Positions 37,873 to 48,162 of a stretch of 64,000 bases of DNA are shown in pieces (position 1 is the stretch's first letter; every line of letters begins with the position of its first letter). Origin of the DNA: Burkholderiales bacterium. Lineage in GTDB: Bacteria; Pseudomonadota; Gammaproteobacteria; Burkholderiales; Burkholderiaceae_C. The position numbers and the translations under genes were made by a program. The stretch spans positions 1-64,000 of the forward strand of contig JABEVE010000053.1 in the NCBI GenBank assembly GCA_013044035.1, read 5' to 3'. The notes below the pieces were generated by a model that had not been told where the DNA came from, did not search any database, and saw nothing but the letters and a program-made list of their open reading frames with translations.

Positions 37873-37887
37873 AAGTTGCTGATTGTC

Positions 37888-37978
37888 TGGCGGAAAGGGT
37901 GGGATTCGAACCCACGGTACGGAAGAACCGTACACCGGATTTCGAGTCCGGCGCATTCGACCACTCTGCCACCTTTCC
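37888..37978 (-). tRNA. tRNA-Ser (anticodon CGA)
   Basis: 91 bases with encoded CCA and the long variable arm of serine tRNAs. The acceptor GGAAAGG pairs with CCTTTCC, the discriminator base is G, the anticodon loop is CTCGAAA (anticodon CGA), the variable arm stem is built on TACGG-TTCTT-CCGTA, and the T arm is GTGGG-TTCGAAT-CCCAC. Reads UCG. It lies between the NERD gene and serS, its own synthetase gene, on the same strand as serS. Confidence 0.96.
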
Positions 37979-38082
37979 GGGGTGTTTGCGCAGTTGCGTC
38001 CTGCTGCAATCTCGCTTCGCCGTGCATGCCTGTGCGGTCTCTCTTCGGGCTTGCGGCAAACGTTGGAGTCTAGCAGGCGGCT

Positions 38083-39408
<1,326 letters not shown>

Positions 39409-39501
39409 TCAAGGCTGGGGTCCGGGAATCACGCGCGATGCCGAGCGCCGGATCCCGGGCGAGTTGGCCCCGCGAGGTGCGGTACGACAGGGGCACGGCA
39501 A

Positions 39502-40491
39502 TCACGTTGAGGTCGCAAGCTCGGTCGGTTTGTCGAGCTTGCCGCCCAGGCCCTTGGGCAGCGGAAATTGCACATGCTCGACTGCGCCTTCGAGGGTGCA
39601 CACGTTGCGCGCACCCAGCTCGCGCAGGCGGGTGATGACTTGCTGGACCAGTTGTTCCGGCGCCGAGGCGCCTGCGGTCACGCCGACGCGCACGGCACCC
39701 TGGAGCCACGCAGCTTGCAAGTCAGCGGCGGTGTCCACCATGTAAGCGGGACGGCCGAGCCGGGCGGCGACTTCGCGCAAGCGGTTGGAGTTGGAACTGC
39801 TGGGACTGCCGACGACGATGACCACATCGACTTGCGGCGCCATGAACTTCACCGCGTCCTGGCGGTTTTGTGTGGCGTAGCAGATGTCCTGTTTTTTGGG
39901 TTCATGCAACCGCGCATAACGCATCTGCAGCGCCGCGACGATTTGGGCGGCGTCGTCCACCGAGAGCGTGGTTTGCGTGACGTAGGCCACCTCGGCATCT
40001 GCCGGAAAGGGCAATGCCGCGACGTCGTCCGGGGTTTGCACCAGATGCACGCCGTCGGCCTGACCCATGGTGCCTTCCACCTCTGGGTGGCCGGCATGGC
40101 CGATCATCACCAGGTGCAGGCCGGCGCGGCGCATCTTGACCACTTCCACATGCACTTTGGTGACCAGCGGACATGTGGCGTCGAACACCTTGAGGCCGCG
40201 GGCTTCGGCCTCGCGTCGCACCGCCTGCGACACGCCATGGGCCGAGAACACCAGGGTGGAGCCGGGGGGGACATCCGCCAGCTCGTCGACGAATACGGCA
40301 CCTTTGGCGCGCAGGCTTTGCACCACGGTGGTGTTGTGGACGATTTCGTGGCGCACATAGATGGGGGCGCCGAACAGGGCCAGCGCGCGCTCGACGATGT
40401 CGATGGCGCGATCGACACCGGCGCAAAAGCCGCGTGGACTGGCGAGCAGGACCTCGATGTCGGGCCTGTTGGACGGGTCGGATGGGTTCAT
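39502..40491 (-). CDS. ispH: 4-hydroxy-3-methylbut-2-enyl diphosphate reductase
   Basis: 329 residues. Iron-sulfur enzyme of the last step of the MEP isoprenoid pathway. [18 protein letters not shown] holds the first cluster Cys and [11 protein letters not shown] the conserved His. [16 protein letters not shown] carries the second Cys. The third cluster Cys lies in [14 protein letters not shown], and [15 protein letters not shown] is the substrate loop. Start ATG 40491 gives [19 protein letters not shown]; upstream frame is not conserved. Follows the FKBP-type gene by 80 bases (same strand), the common fkpB-ispH order. Confidence 0.96.
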   Translation of the reverse strand: MNPSDPSNRPDIEVLLASPRGFCAGVDRAIDIVERALALFGAPIYVRHEIVHNTTVVQSLRAKGAVFVDELADVPPGSTLVFSAHGVSQAVRREAEARGLKVFDATCPLVTKVHVEVVKMRRAGLHLVMIGHAGHPEVEGTMGQADGVHLVQTPDDVAALPFPADAEVAYVTQTTLSVDDAAQIVAALQMRYARLHEPKKQDICYATQNRQDAVKFMAPQVDVVIVVGSPSSSNSNRLREVAARLGRPAYMVDTAADLQAAWLQGAVRVGVTAGASAPEQLVQQVITRLRELGARNVCTLEGAVEHVQFPLPKGLGGKLDKPTELATST

Positions 40492-40571
40492 CGTGGAACT
40501 GGCGTGGCGAGCGTGAGACCTTGCGTCGGAGGTGGGCCAACTCGAACGTTGGCATCCGGGCCTGCCGACAC

Positions 40572-41021
40572 TCAAAGCACCCCCAGAATGCGGACCTCGA
40601 ACACCACGGTTTTCCCGGCCAGCGGATGGTTGAAATCGAGTTCGACCCAGTCGTCTCCGGTCTGGCTGACCGTGGCTGCTGCGGGAGCGCCGTTGCTCGC
40701 CGCCAGTGCCGCGAGTTGCACGGTGTCGCCAGGGCGCAGGGCAATATCTTGCGGTGTCTGTGATTGCAGCGCGGCACGTGGGACACGCTGCACCCGGGCG
40801 GCATCGACAGGGCCGAAGGCAGCCTCGGGCGCAAGCTCGAAGCGAGCATCCGTTCCCTCCGCCAAGCCCAGCAAGCAAGCCTCGAGAGCTGGAGCAAGTT
40901 GTCCGGCGCCCAGAGTGAGCGTCGCCGGGCGGTGGCTGAATGTGTTGACCCAGTCACGCCCGTCCTGCGCGGCGAGGCGGTAATGCAATGTCAACAGGGA
41001 ATCTGCATGTACACAGGCCAC
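40572..41021 (-). CDS. fkpB: FKBP-type peptidyl-prolyl isomerase (FkpB/SlpA type)
   Basis: 149 residues from a GTG start (an ATG at 41048 would add 9 residues). SlpA-type [53 protein letters not shown] and [20 protein letters not shown], the last being the family C-terminal signature. Cis-trans prolyl isomerase and chaperone in the cytoplasm. GTG 41021 has GGAG about 10 bases upstream and leaves space for the divergent radC; ATG 41048 would leave only 18 bases between the two start codons. Confidence 0.88.
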   Translation of the reverse strand: MACVHADSLLTLHYRLAAQDGRDWVNTFSHRPATLTLGAGQLAPALEACLLGLAEGTDARFELAPEAAFGPVDAARVQRVPRAALQSQTPQDIALRPGDTVQLAALAASNGAPAAATVSQTGDDWVELDFNHPLAGKTVVFEVRILGVL

Positions 41022-41066
41022 AGTCTTTAAACTCCAAAAGCAAACCATGATTGTAGGGACGCCCTT

Positions 41067-41747
41067 ATGGCCACACGCATCGCCGATCTGCCTGCCGACA
41101 CGCGCCCACGCGAGAAGCTGCTCGCCCATGGGGCGCAGGTTCTGGCCGATGCGGAGCTGGTGGCGCTGCTGCTGCGTACCGGAGTGCGCGGAGCCAGCGC
41201 CATCGATCTCGGCGCGGATCTGATCGCCCGTTTCGGCGGCCTGCATGGCCTGTTGCATGCGAATCCCGTGCAATTGCGCGCCATCAAGGGCCTGGGACCC
41301 GCTAAATTCGCCGAGCTGGCCGCGGTGCTGGAACTGGCGCGGCGCGCGCTGGTGGAGCGCATGGCCGAGCGCGCCATGCTCGACAGCCCACAGGCCGTGC
41401 GCGACTACCTGCGCCTATGGCTCGGCGGGCAGGAGGTGGAGGTGTTCGCAGCGCTGTTCCTCGATACGCGCCACCAGCTCATTCGCGCCGTGGAGCTGTC
41501 GCGCGGCACCTTGGCTCACACCAGCGTCTATCCTCGCGAGGTGGTGAAGCAAGCGCTGGCACTGAACGCCGCCGCCCTGGTCATCGCCCACAACCACCCC
41601 TCGGGCGTGGCAGAACCGTCGGCAGCCGATCGGCACCTGACCGATCACCTCAAATCCGCCCTTGCCCTGGTTGATGTGCGCCTGCTCGATCACTTTGTGG
41701 TGACGCGGGAAAGGGTGCTGTCTTTTGCCGGTAGCGGGCTGCTGTAA
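41067..41747 (+). CDS. radC: RadC family protein (JAB/MPN domain)
   Basis: 226 residues. N-terminal helix-hairpin-helix region (about 1-100, [17 protein letters not shown]) and a C-terminal JAMM-type domain with the metal motif [16 protein letters not shown] and a Glu near VELSRGTL. RadC was linked to DNA repair, but its biochemical activity is unresolved. Full length, divergent from fkpB. Confidence 0.93.
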   Translation: MATRIADLPADTRPREKLLAHGAQVLADAELVALLLRTGVRGASAIDLGADLIARFGGLHGLLHANPVQLRAIKGLGPAKFAELAAVLELARRALVERMAERAMLDSPQAVRDYLRLWLGGQEVEVFAALFLDTRHQLIRAVELSRGTLAHTSVYPREVVKQALALNAAALVIAHNHPSGVAEPSAADRHLTDHLKSALALVDVRLLDHFVVTRERVLSFAGSGLL

Positions 41748-41769
41748 GGCGGCGCAGGAGCACGGGTCC

Positions 41770-42489
41770 ATGTCCGGCATTCGTGATGTGCGCAAACTGC
41801 GCGACGCCATGCAGCACCAAACCCGGGGAGCGCCTCGCGGCTTGGCGCAGGCAGCCGACCGACAACGCCAGCCGGTACCGCAGCCGGAGAATCAGGCCGT
41901 GCCCGACGTTCGGCCAGGGGAAGCCCGGGAACGCCTCGAGCGTGACGAAAGCACCCTGTTTCGCCAGGCCGTGGCCGGTGCCAAACCGCTGGCACCGAGC
42001 GACCGCGCCGATCTCAGTATGCCGGCTCCGCCAGCCATTCCGCGGCAGCATCTGCTTGACGAACAGGCCGCGCTGGCGGAGTCGTTGTCCGACGCGGTGG
42101 ATGTGGACAGCTTGCTGGAAACCGACGCCACCTTGTCCTACCGCCGTCCGGGGATCGGTGCTGACGTGGTGCGCAAGCTGCGCCGCGGGCATTGGGTGAT
42201 CCAGGACGAACTCGACCTCCACGGCCTGCGCAGCGACGAGGCGCGTGAAAGCCTCTCGGCCTTCATCCATCAAGCCCAGGCCGCAGGGCGCCGCTGCGTG
42301 CGTGTCATCCACGGCAAGGGTTTGAGTTCGCCGGGACGCGAGCCGGTGCTCAAGCACAAGACGCGCGCCTGGCTGGTGCAGAAAAACGAGGTGCTGGCGT
42401 TCTGCCAGGCCAAACCCGCCGACGGCGGCGCCGGCGCCTTGGTGGTGCTGCTGCGCGCGGCGCCGGGGCTTGGGACGCGACAACGCTAG
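41770..42489 (+). CDS. Smr-domain protein
   Basis: 239 residues. N-terminal 140 residues are Gln/Arg/Pro-rich and probably disordered. The Smr (MutS2 C-terminal-type) domain follows from about 145: ELDLHGLRSDEARESLSAF, RVIHGKGLSSPGREPVLKHK and the end ALVVLLRAAPG. Smr domains nick DNA or RNA in some proteins. Start at MSGIRDVRKL, 22 bases after radC. Confidence 0.85.
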   Translation: MSGIRDVRKLRDAMQHQTRGAPRGLAQAADRQRQPVPQPENQAVPDVRPGEARERLERDESTLFRQAVAGAKPLAPSDRADLSMPAPPAIPRQHLLDEQAALAESLSDAVDVDSLLETDATLSYRRPGIGADVVRKLRRGHWVIQDELDLHGLRSDEARESLSAFIHQAQAAGRRCVRVIHGKGLSSPGREPVLKHKTRAWLVQKNEVLAFCQAKPADGGAGALVVLLRAAPGLGTRQR

Positions 42490-42567
42490 CGTTTCAGGGT
42501 CGTAGGGCCGGCGTGGCGTCGTTCCCAACCAGGTTCGACCCCATCCGTTTCGCGGCGGGCGTGCAGT

Positions 42568-43008
42568 TCAGTGCGGCACCAACGGCTGCTGCGGTGGCGC
42601 GTCCCAATCGTCGGGCCGGTTGCGCATCCAGTCGGCGGTGCCGGCGAACGCGGCGCGCAGGCGCTGTTGCAAATCCTCGGGGACCTTTGCCTCCATCATG
42701 GCCTGGCGCATGCAGGCCAGCCATTGGTCGCGCTCGCGGATGCCGATGGCATAAGGGAAGTGGCGCATGCGCAGGCGTGGATGACCGAAGCGCTGCGCAT
42801 ACAAGTCCGGGCCGCCGAGCCAGCCGCTGAGGAACCAGAACAGTTTGTCGCGCGATTGTTCGGACTGCCTGGGATGCATGGCGCGCAACTCGGCGTAGGC
42901 CGGTTCCAGGTCCATCAAATCGTAGAAACGATCGACCAGGGCGCGCACGCCTGGCTCGCCGCCGAGCAGGTCGTAGGGCTTGGGTGCTGAGGGGGGTTGA
43001 GCACTCAT
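42568..43008 (-). CDS. group II truncated haemoglobin
   Basis: 146 residues of the 2-on-2 globin family, TrHbO group: PYDLLGGEPGVRALVDRFYDLM at the N-terminus, WFLSGWLGGPDLYAQRFGHPRLRMRHFPYAIG with the proximal His, and RDQWLACMRQAM. Haem oxygen or NO binding protein in the cytoplasm; the substrate is unknown. Convergent with the Smr gene. Confidence 0.9.
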   Translation of the reverse strand: MSAQPPSAPKPYDLLGGEPGVRALVDRFYDLMDLEPAYAELRAMHPRQSEQSRDKLFWFLSGWLGGPDLYAQRFGHPRLRMRHFPYAIGIRERDQWLACMRQAMMEAKVPEDLQQRLRAAFAGTADWMRNRPDDWDAPPQQPLVPH

Positions 43009-43158
43009 CGGGCGTGGTCGAGAGGAGTCCGCATGCTGACATTGTCGTCGCCCAGGACGAGGCGGCTTTGTGTCGCATCAAGGTACCCGGCGACCGCGCC
43101 CGATCGCCTGGCTAACGCAAAACCCAGGCGGACTGTCGTGCAAGCGCACAGCTCGGTC

Positions 43159-45675
43159 TCATCCCAGCGCTTGCAGGGTGCGCTGCGGCGGTGCACGCAG
43201 CACGCGGCGCAGGGCCAGCCAGCCCACGGCCAGGGCCAGCACGGCGCCCAGGGTCGTGCCCAGCGCGAACCATGCTGGCGACGGTGTCCAGGTGAAGTCG
43301 AAGACGCGCCGCGCCAGCACCCAGGCGACGATGGCCGCTGCCGCCGTGCCGAGCAGTCCGGCCAGCGCGCCGCTGAGCAGCAGCTCGGCTGTCATCACCT
43401 GCTGCAGCAGGCTGCTGGAGGCGCCGAGTACGCGCCACATGGCCGTTTCATGTTCGCGTTCCTGTCGGCTGATGAGCAGGCTGGCCACCAGCACCGCCAG
43501 CCCCGCGGCCAGGGCAAAGCCGAACAGGAATTGCACGGCGGTGCTGACCTGCTCCAGCATGTGGCGCACCTGGGTCAGCAGGTAACTGAGGTCGATCAGC
43601 GTGATGTCGGGAAAGGCATGGGCCAAGCGGTCATCGAGGTTGTCGGCGCTGGTGCGCGCCGCGGGCGGCTCGAAGAAGGCAGTGATGAAGGTGGTTGGCT
43701 GCCGCGCCAGCATCGCGCGCGGCATGAGCACGAAGAAATTGACCCGCATCGAGCCCCAGTCGATTTTGCGCAGGCTGGTGATGGGTGCGGTGATGGTGCT
43801 GCCGGCAACGTCGAAGCTGAGCTGGTCGCCCATCTTCAGGCCCAGGGTGGTGGCGATGCCGGTATCGACCGACAATCCTTGCGCGCCCGGTCCCGACGTC
43901 GCTTGCCAACTGCCGGCGGTGATGCGGTTGTGCGCCGGCAAGGTGGGCGTGGTGGAGAGGTTCAGTTCGCGGTCGACGAGCATGCGGGCGCGCTCATCCT
44001 TGTAGTCGCGCCCGAACACCGGTTTGCCATTCACCGCCACCAACCTCCCGCGCACCATGGGGTACCAGTCATAGGTTTGGATGTTGGCGGCCTTCAATGC
44101 GGCTTGAAACGCCGGCCCTTGCTGCGGCTGAATGTTGATGACGAAGCGATTGGGCGCATCGGGCGGCAGGGTGGCCTGCCAGCCGGCCAGAAGCCCGGTG
44201 CGCAGCATAGCCACCAGCATCAGTGCCAGCATCGACAGACCCAGGGCACTGATCTGCGCCACCGCCTGCGCACTGCGCGCTCCCAGTTGCCGGGCGGCCA
44301 GTGCCATCACGCCGCGATGCTGGCTGACCAGCCGCCGCAAACCCCACACCAGCGCGAAAGCCAGCACGGCGAAGCCCACTGCAGCGGCGGCGAATCCCCC
44401 CAGGGCGATGAGCGCGAGCTTGCGGTCCTGCGCCAGCAGCAACAACACGGCCACGAACAGCCCCACACCCACCACGCCCAGCAACCAGGGCGCAAGGCTG
44501 AATGCCCGGGGCTCACGGCGCAGCACACGCAGCGGCGGTACCCGCGCCAGTTGCAGCACGGGCGGCAGGGCGAACGCCAGCAGCAGCGCCAGCGCCGCCA
44601 GCAGGGCGACGGCCGCTGGCTGCCAGCCGGGCGTGGGCAGGCCGCGCACGTCCACGACGCCGGCCAGCAGATGCAGCAATGCGGCCTGACCCAGTAGGCC
44701 CAACAGGATGCCGATGCCGCCAGCCAGCAAACCAAGCAACAGCAGCTCTGCCGTAATCAGCCGTAGCAACGTGCCTTGCGACATGCCCAGCGCCTTGAGC
44801 AGCGCCGTGGTATCCAGGCGGCGGCGCGAAAAATCGCGTGCGGCAATGGCCACCGCCACAGCCGCGATCAGCGCCGTGAGCATAGACACCAGCTGTAAAA
44901 ATCCCGAGCCGCGCTGCAGGTTCTGGCCGAGTTCCGGCCCGCCGTCGGCCACGGTCAGCACCTGCAGGCCACGCAGGCTCTGGGTCTCGATGCGTGCCTT
45001 GGCCCAGGCGGCGAAGCCGGCAGCAACCGTCGGCGCGCCCGCGACGGCCAGGCGGTACGTCACGCGGCTGGCGGGCTGGATGAGGCCGGTGGAGGGAAGA
45101 TCGGCCGCGTTCATCATCACCCGAGGGGCGAAGTTGATGAAGCCGGCACCGCGATCGGGCTCGCGGGTGATGACGGCGGCAACGCGGAAGCTGCGCGTGC
45201 CCAGGGTGATGGGGCCTTGCGCGGGCGCATGCAGTTGCGCCGCCACGCCGGGATCGACCCATACCGTGCCGGGCCGTGGCGCGGTATGCCGCTTGTATGC
45301 CGCACCCCCGCCGGGCGGGCGCAGTTCCATGCTGCCCAGCAGCGGGTAGCCTGTGCCGACTGCCTTCACCGCCACCAGATGCGTGCGCCCCTGTGTGCCC
45401 GGCCCCACGGCCATGCTGGCGAACACCGCGGTTTGCGTGGTGTGCAGACCGTCGACATGGGCCTGTTGCAGGAAGCTGGACGGCAGAGGGTGATCACCCT
45501 GCACCACAGCCTGGCCGCCAATGAGCTGGGCCGCATCGCGCTTGAGACCTGCATCCAGGCGCTGCGCCAGAAAGCCCACGGTGGACAGCGCTGCCGTGGC
45601 CAGCACCAGCGCCAGCCACATCAGCCGCAGCTCGGCGGCGCGCAGATCACGCAGGATGAGGGGTCCGAAACGCAT
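43159..45675 (-). CDS. FtsX-like ABC-type permease, large two-module form
   Basis: 838 residues. One membrane segment at the very N-terminus (LALVLATAALSTVGFLAQ), a large periplasmic domain (about 40-260), then three membrane segments (about 265-400), a middle pair, a second periplasmic domain, and three final segments (about 700-830). The FtsX fold occurs twice, as in YbbP-type exporters. The usual ATPase partner gene is absent on both sides, although it may be encoded elsewhere. Neighbours are a haemoglobin gene and egtD. Confidence 0.83.
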   Translation of the reverse strand: MRFGPLILRDLRAAELRLMWLALVLATAALSTVGFLAQRLDAGLKRDAAQLIGGQAVVQGDHPLPSSFLQQAHVDGLHTTQTAVFASMAVGPGTQGRTHLVAVKAVGTGYPLLGSMELRPPGGGAAYKRHTAPRPGTVWVDPGVAAQLHAPAQGPITLGTRSFRVAAVITREPDRGAGFINFAPRVMMNAADLPSTGLIQPASRVTYRLAVAGAPTVAAGFAAWAKARIETQSLRGLQVLTVADGGPELGQNLQRGSGFLQLVSMLTALIAAVAVAIAARDFSRRRLDTTALLKALGMSQGTLLRLITAELLLLGLLAGGIGILLGLLGQAALLHLLAGVVDVRGLPTPGWQPAAVALLAALALLLAFALPPVLQLARVPPLRVLRREPRAFSLAPWLLGVVGVGLFVAVLLLLAQDRKLALIALGGFAAAAVGFAVLAFALVWGLRRLVSQHRGVMALAARQLGARSAQAVAQISALGLSMLALMLVAMLRTGLLAGWQATLPPDAPNRFVINIQPQQGPAFQAALKAANIQTYDWYPMVRGRLVAVNGKPVFGRDYKDERARMLVDRELNLSTTPTLPAHNRITAGSWQATSGPGAQGLSVDTGIATTLGLKMGDQLSFDVAGSTITAPITSLRKIDWGSMRVNFFVLMPRAMLARQPTTFITAFFEPPAARTSADNLDDRLAHAFPDITLIDLSYLLTQVRHMLEQVSTAVQFLFGFALAAGLAVLVASLLISRQEREHETAMWRVLGASSSLLQQVMTAELLLSGALAGLLGTAAAAIVAWVLARRVFDFTWTPSPAWFALGTTLGAVLALAVGWLALRRVLRAPPQRTLQALG

Positions 45676-45714
45676 GACTGGAGCTTGGTGAACTGCTCGA
45701 TGCTGGCGTTGCGG

Positions 45715-46722
45715 CTAGGCGGCGCGCATCGCCAGCACACCAAAACGTCGCAGTGGATCGGTCCACTGCGCATCGAGTCGCCAGCCGGCCAGTGCGGCCA
45801 GTGCCGCAAAACCGTCCAGCGTGTATTTGTACGAGTTCTCGGTGTGGATGGTCTCGCCGGCCTCGAAGCCCAGCGTATGGCTGGCGATATGCACGACCTG
45901 GGCCTCACGGCTTCGCAGGTGCATCTCGATGCGTCCCTGCACGCTGTCGTAACGGGCGAGATGATCGAAAGAGTCGGGCGCGAAATCGGCCGCGAACTCA
46001 CGGTTGGCACGCACCAGCAGGTTGCGGTTGAACGCTGCGGTCACGCCTTGCGCATCGTCATAAGCGGCCTGCAGCACGGCGGCGCTCTTGCGCAGATCGA
46101 CGCCGATGAGCAGGCCGGCATCGGCCCCGCCCAGCAGGCGCCAGCGCGTCAGCAGCGCCTGGGCATGTTGCGGATCGAAATTGCCGATGGTGGAGCCGGG
46201 AAAGAAAAACACCACACGTCCGTCGATCTCAGCCTCCGCACGGCCGGCATCTCCCCGGCGCAGCGCATGCGGGAGCGTGAACGCCTGGGTGAAGTCGGCC
46301 TGCAGCGGGTGGATGGGCAGATGCGCAAACCGCGTAGCCATGGCTCGCACGGACGCCTGCAAGGCCGTGGGCGAAATTTCCACCGGCACATAGGCCGCAG
46401 GCTCCAGCAGTCGTTCCAGGAGCAGGGCGGTTTTCACGCCAGCGCCACTGCCAGGCTCGACCAGGATGGCGCGCGGGCCGATGCACGTGGCCATGTCGCC
46501 CGCATGCGTTTGCAAGATGGCCAGTTCGGTGCGCGTGGGGTAATACTCGGGCAGTTCGCAAATCCGTTCGAACAGTGCCGAGCCGCGAGCGTCGTACAAA
46601 TAGGCGCTGGGCAGATGCTTGGGACTGTCGAGCAGGCCTTCGAGCACGGCAAGTCGCAGCGACGTCGGCGCCAGATCCTCCGGCACGTCCTGCGGCTCAT
46701 GCAGCGGGCTTGTGCGTTTCAA
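45715..46722 (-). CDS. egtD: ergothioneine biosynthesis histidine N-alpha-methyltransferase EgtD
   Basis: 335 residues. Makes hercynine from histidine with three SAM methylations. The conserved head LRLAVLEGLLDSPKHLPSAYLYD and YYPTRTELAIL are typical; the SAM loop is VEPGSGAGVKTALLLE; FFPGSTIGNFDPQHA and HTENSYKYT are EgtD hallmarks. The start is TTG at 46722, overlapping the egtB stop as TTGA. No in-frame ATG occurs before the conserved head, so the TTG is needed. Paired with egtB. Confidence 0.93.
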   Translation of the reverse strand: MKRTSPLHEPQDVPEDLAPTSLRLAVLEGLLDSPKHLPSAYLYDARGSALFERICELPEYYPTRTELAILQTHAGDMATCIGPRAILVEPGSGAGVKTALLLERLLEPAAYVPVEISPTALQASVRAMATRFAHLPIHPLQADFTQAFTLPHALRRGDAGRAEAEIDGRVVFFFPGSTIGNFDPQHAQALLTRWRLLGGADAGLLIGVDLRKSAAVLQAAYDDAQGVTAAFNRNLLVRANREFAADFAPDSFDHLARYDSVQGRIEMHLRSREAQVVHIASHTLGFEAGETIHTENSYKYTLDGFAALAALAGWRLDAQWTDPLRRFGVLAMRAA

Positions 46723-48056
46723 GTCTGGTCCTTTGCCAGCCGCAGGCCCATGAACTGCCAGCGCTGGTGGGGGTAGAAGAAATTGCGGTAGGTGGCGCGC
46801 AGATGGCCCGGTGGGGTGACGCAGGAGCCGCCGCGCAGCACCATCTGACCGGACATGAATTTGCCGTTGTATTCCCCCAGGGGGCCTTGCGCGACTTTGT
46901 AGCCGGGGTACGGGAGGTAGCTGCTGCCGGTCCATTCCCACGCGTCGCCGTACACCTGGGTGTGGCCAGGGGAGGGCGCTGCAGGGCGGCAGTAGCCGGC
47001 GTCCAGCCCGTTCCCGCTCAGTGCTTGTGTGCTGGCGAAGGCCTCCCACTCGGCTTCGGTCGGCAACCGCGCCCCGGCCCAGCGGGCAAAGGCGTCGGCC
47101 TCGAAATGGCTGATGTGGCAGACGGGCGCGTTGGGATCGAGCGCCTGCTCGCCAGCCAGGGTGAAGCTCGATGCAGCGTCGGCGCTCCAGTACAGCGGAG
47201 CACGCCAGCCTTCACGCTGCACTGCGTTCCAGCCGTCGGACAGCCAGAGCAGCGGTTCGTCGTAGCCACCATCGCGGATGAAGTCGCGGTACTCGGCATT
47301 GCTCACCAGGCGGTCGCCGAGGGCATGCGGCGCCAGCCAGGTTGGGTGGCGCGGCGCTTCGTTGTCGAAGCGGAAGCCCATGCCGGCATGGCCGATGGCA
47401 TGCGCGCCCTGCACCCCGCAGACGAAACGCAGAGGCCGCGCCGCCTGCGAAGGCGGTGCCGGGAGCAGGCGCCACGCGGGCTTGAGCGGGTTGTGCGCGA
47501 GCAAATGCAGCACATCGGTGAGCAGCAGTTCCTGGTGCTGCTGTTCGTGCTGCAGGCCGAGTTCGAGCACGCGCGGGAGGTGACTCGTCGGGCCGGCATC
47601 GCTGTGGGCATTGGCTGCATGTTCGGCGGTGTCCAGCCCGTCGTGCATGTCCAGCAGCTTGCGCAGATGCAGGTCCACATGGGCGCGGTAGCGCCGCACT
47701 TCGGCCACCGTGGGGCGGGTCACGAGACCGCGCTGCGGCCGTGCATAGCGTGGCCCGGCGCTGACGTAATACGAATTGAACAGTTCGGCGTAGCGCGCGT
47801 GAAACACGCAGTAGCCAGGCAAGAAGGGCAGCAGCGCAAAGGTTTCGAAAAACCAGCTGGTGTGGGCCAGGTGCCATTTCGCCGGGCTGGCATCGGCCAT
47901 GCTCTGCGGCGTCATGTCTTCCGGCTCCAGGCTGGCGCAGAGGTCGAGCGTCAGGGCACGGGTGGCCATCAGGCGAGCAGCGATGGCGCCCGCCGGAAGT
48001 GGGGAGGACTTTGCGATGGCATCAGTAGAACAGTCGGGCAACGCTGCAGCAGACAT
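46719..48056 (-). CDS. egtB: ergothioneine biosynthesis sulfoxide synthase EgtB
   Basis: 445 residues. Non-haem iron enzyme that joins hercynine to a thiol and inserts oxygen. The N-terminal DinB-like part has HLAHTSWFFE (His62-65 area) and HEQQHQELL (His170, His174), the iron ligands. The C-terminal formylglycine-enzyme-like domain has CHISHFEADAFARWAG, WEWTGSSY, MVLRGGSCVTP and RNFFYPHQRWQF. Upstream partner of egtD through the TTGA overlap. No egtA, egtC or egtE is present here, so the thiol donor and lyase are elsewhere or differ. Confidence 0.93.
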   Translation of the reverse strand: MSAAALPDCSTDAIAKSSPLPAGAIAARLMATRALTLDLCASLEPEDMTPQSMADASPAKWHLAHTSWFFETFALLPFLPGYCVFHARYAELFNSYYVSAGPRYARPQRGLVTRPTVAEVRRYRAHVDLHLRKLLDMHDGLDTAEHAANAHSDAGPTSHLPRVLELGLQHEQQHQELLLTDVLHLLAHNPLKPAWRLLPAPPSQAARPLRFVCGVQGAHAIGHAGMGFRFDNEAPRHPTWLAPHALGDRLVSNAEYRDFIRDGGYDEPLLWLSDGWNAVQREGWRAPLYWSADAASSFTLAGEQALDPNAPVCHISHFEADAFARWAGARLPTEAEWEAFASTQALSGNGLDAGYCRPAAPSPGHTQVYGDAWEWTGSSYLPYPGYKVAQGPLGEYNGKFMSGQMVLRGGSCVTPPGHLRATYRNFFYPHQRWQFMGLRLAKDQT

Positions 48057-48162
48057 CTTTTCAGCCTAAACGCCAGCGCTGACGCTGTCAAAACGCCTGC
48101 TGATCAACCCCAGACCGGCACGGGCCAAACCCTCGCGGCGCTGGGGTTTGGCGACACCTGTG

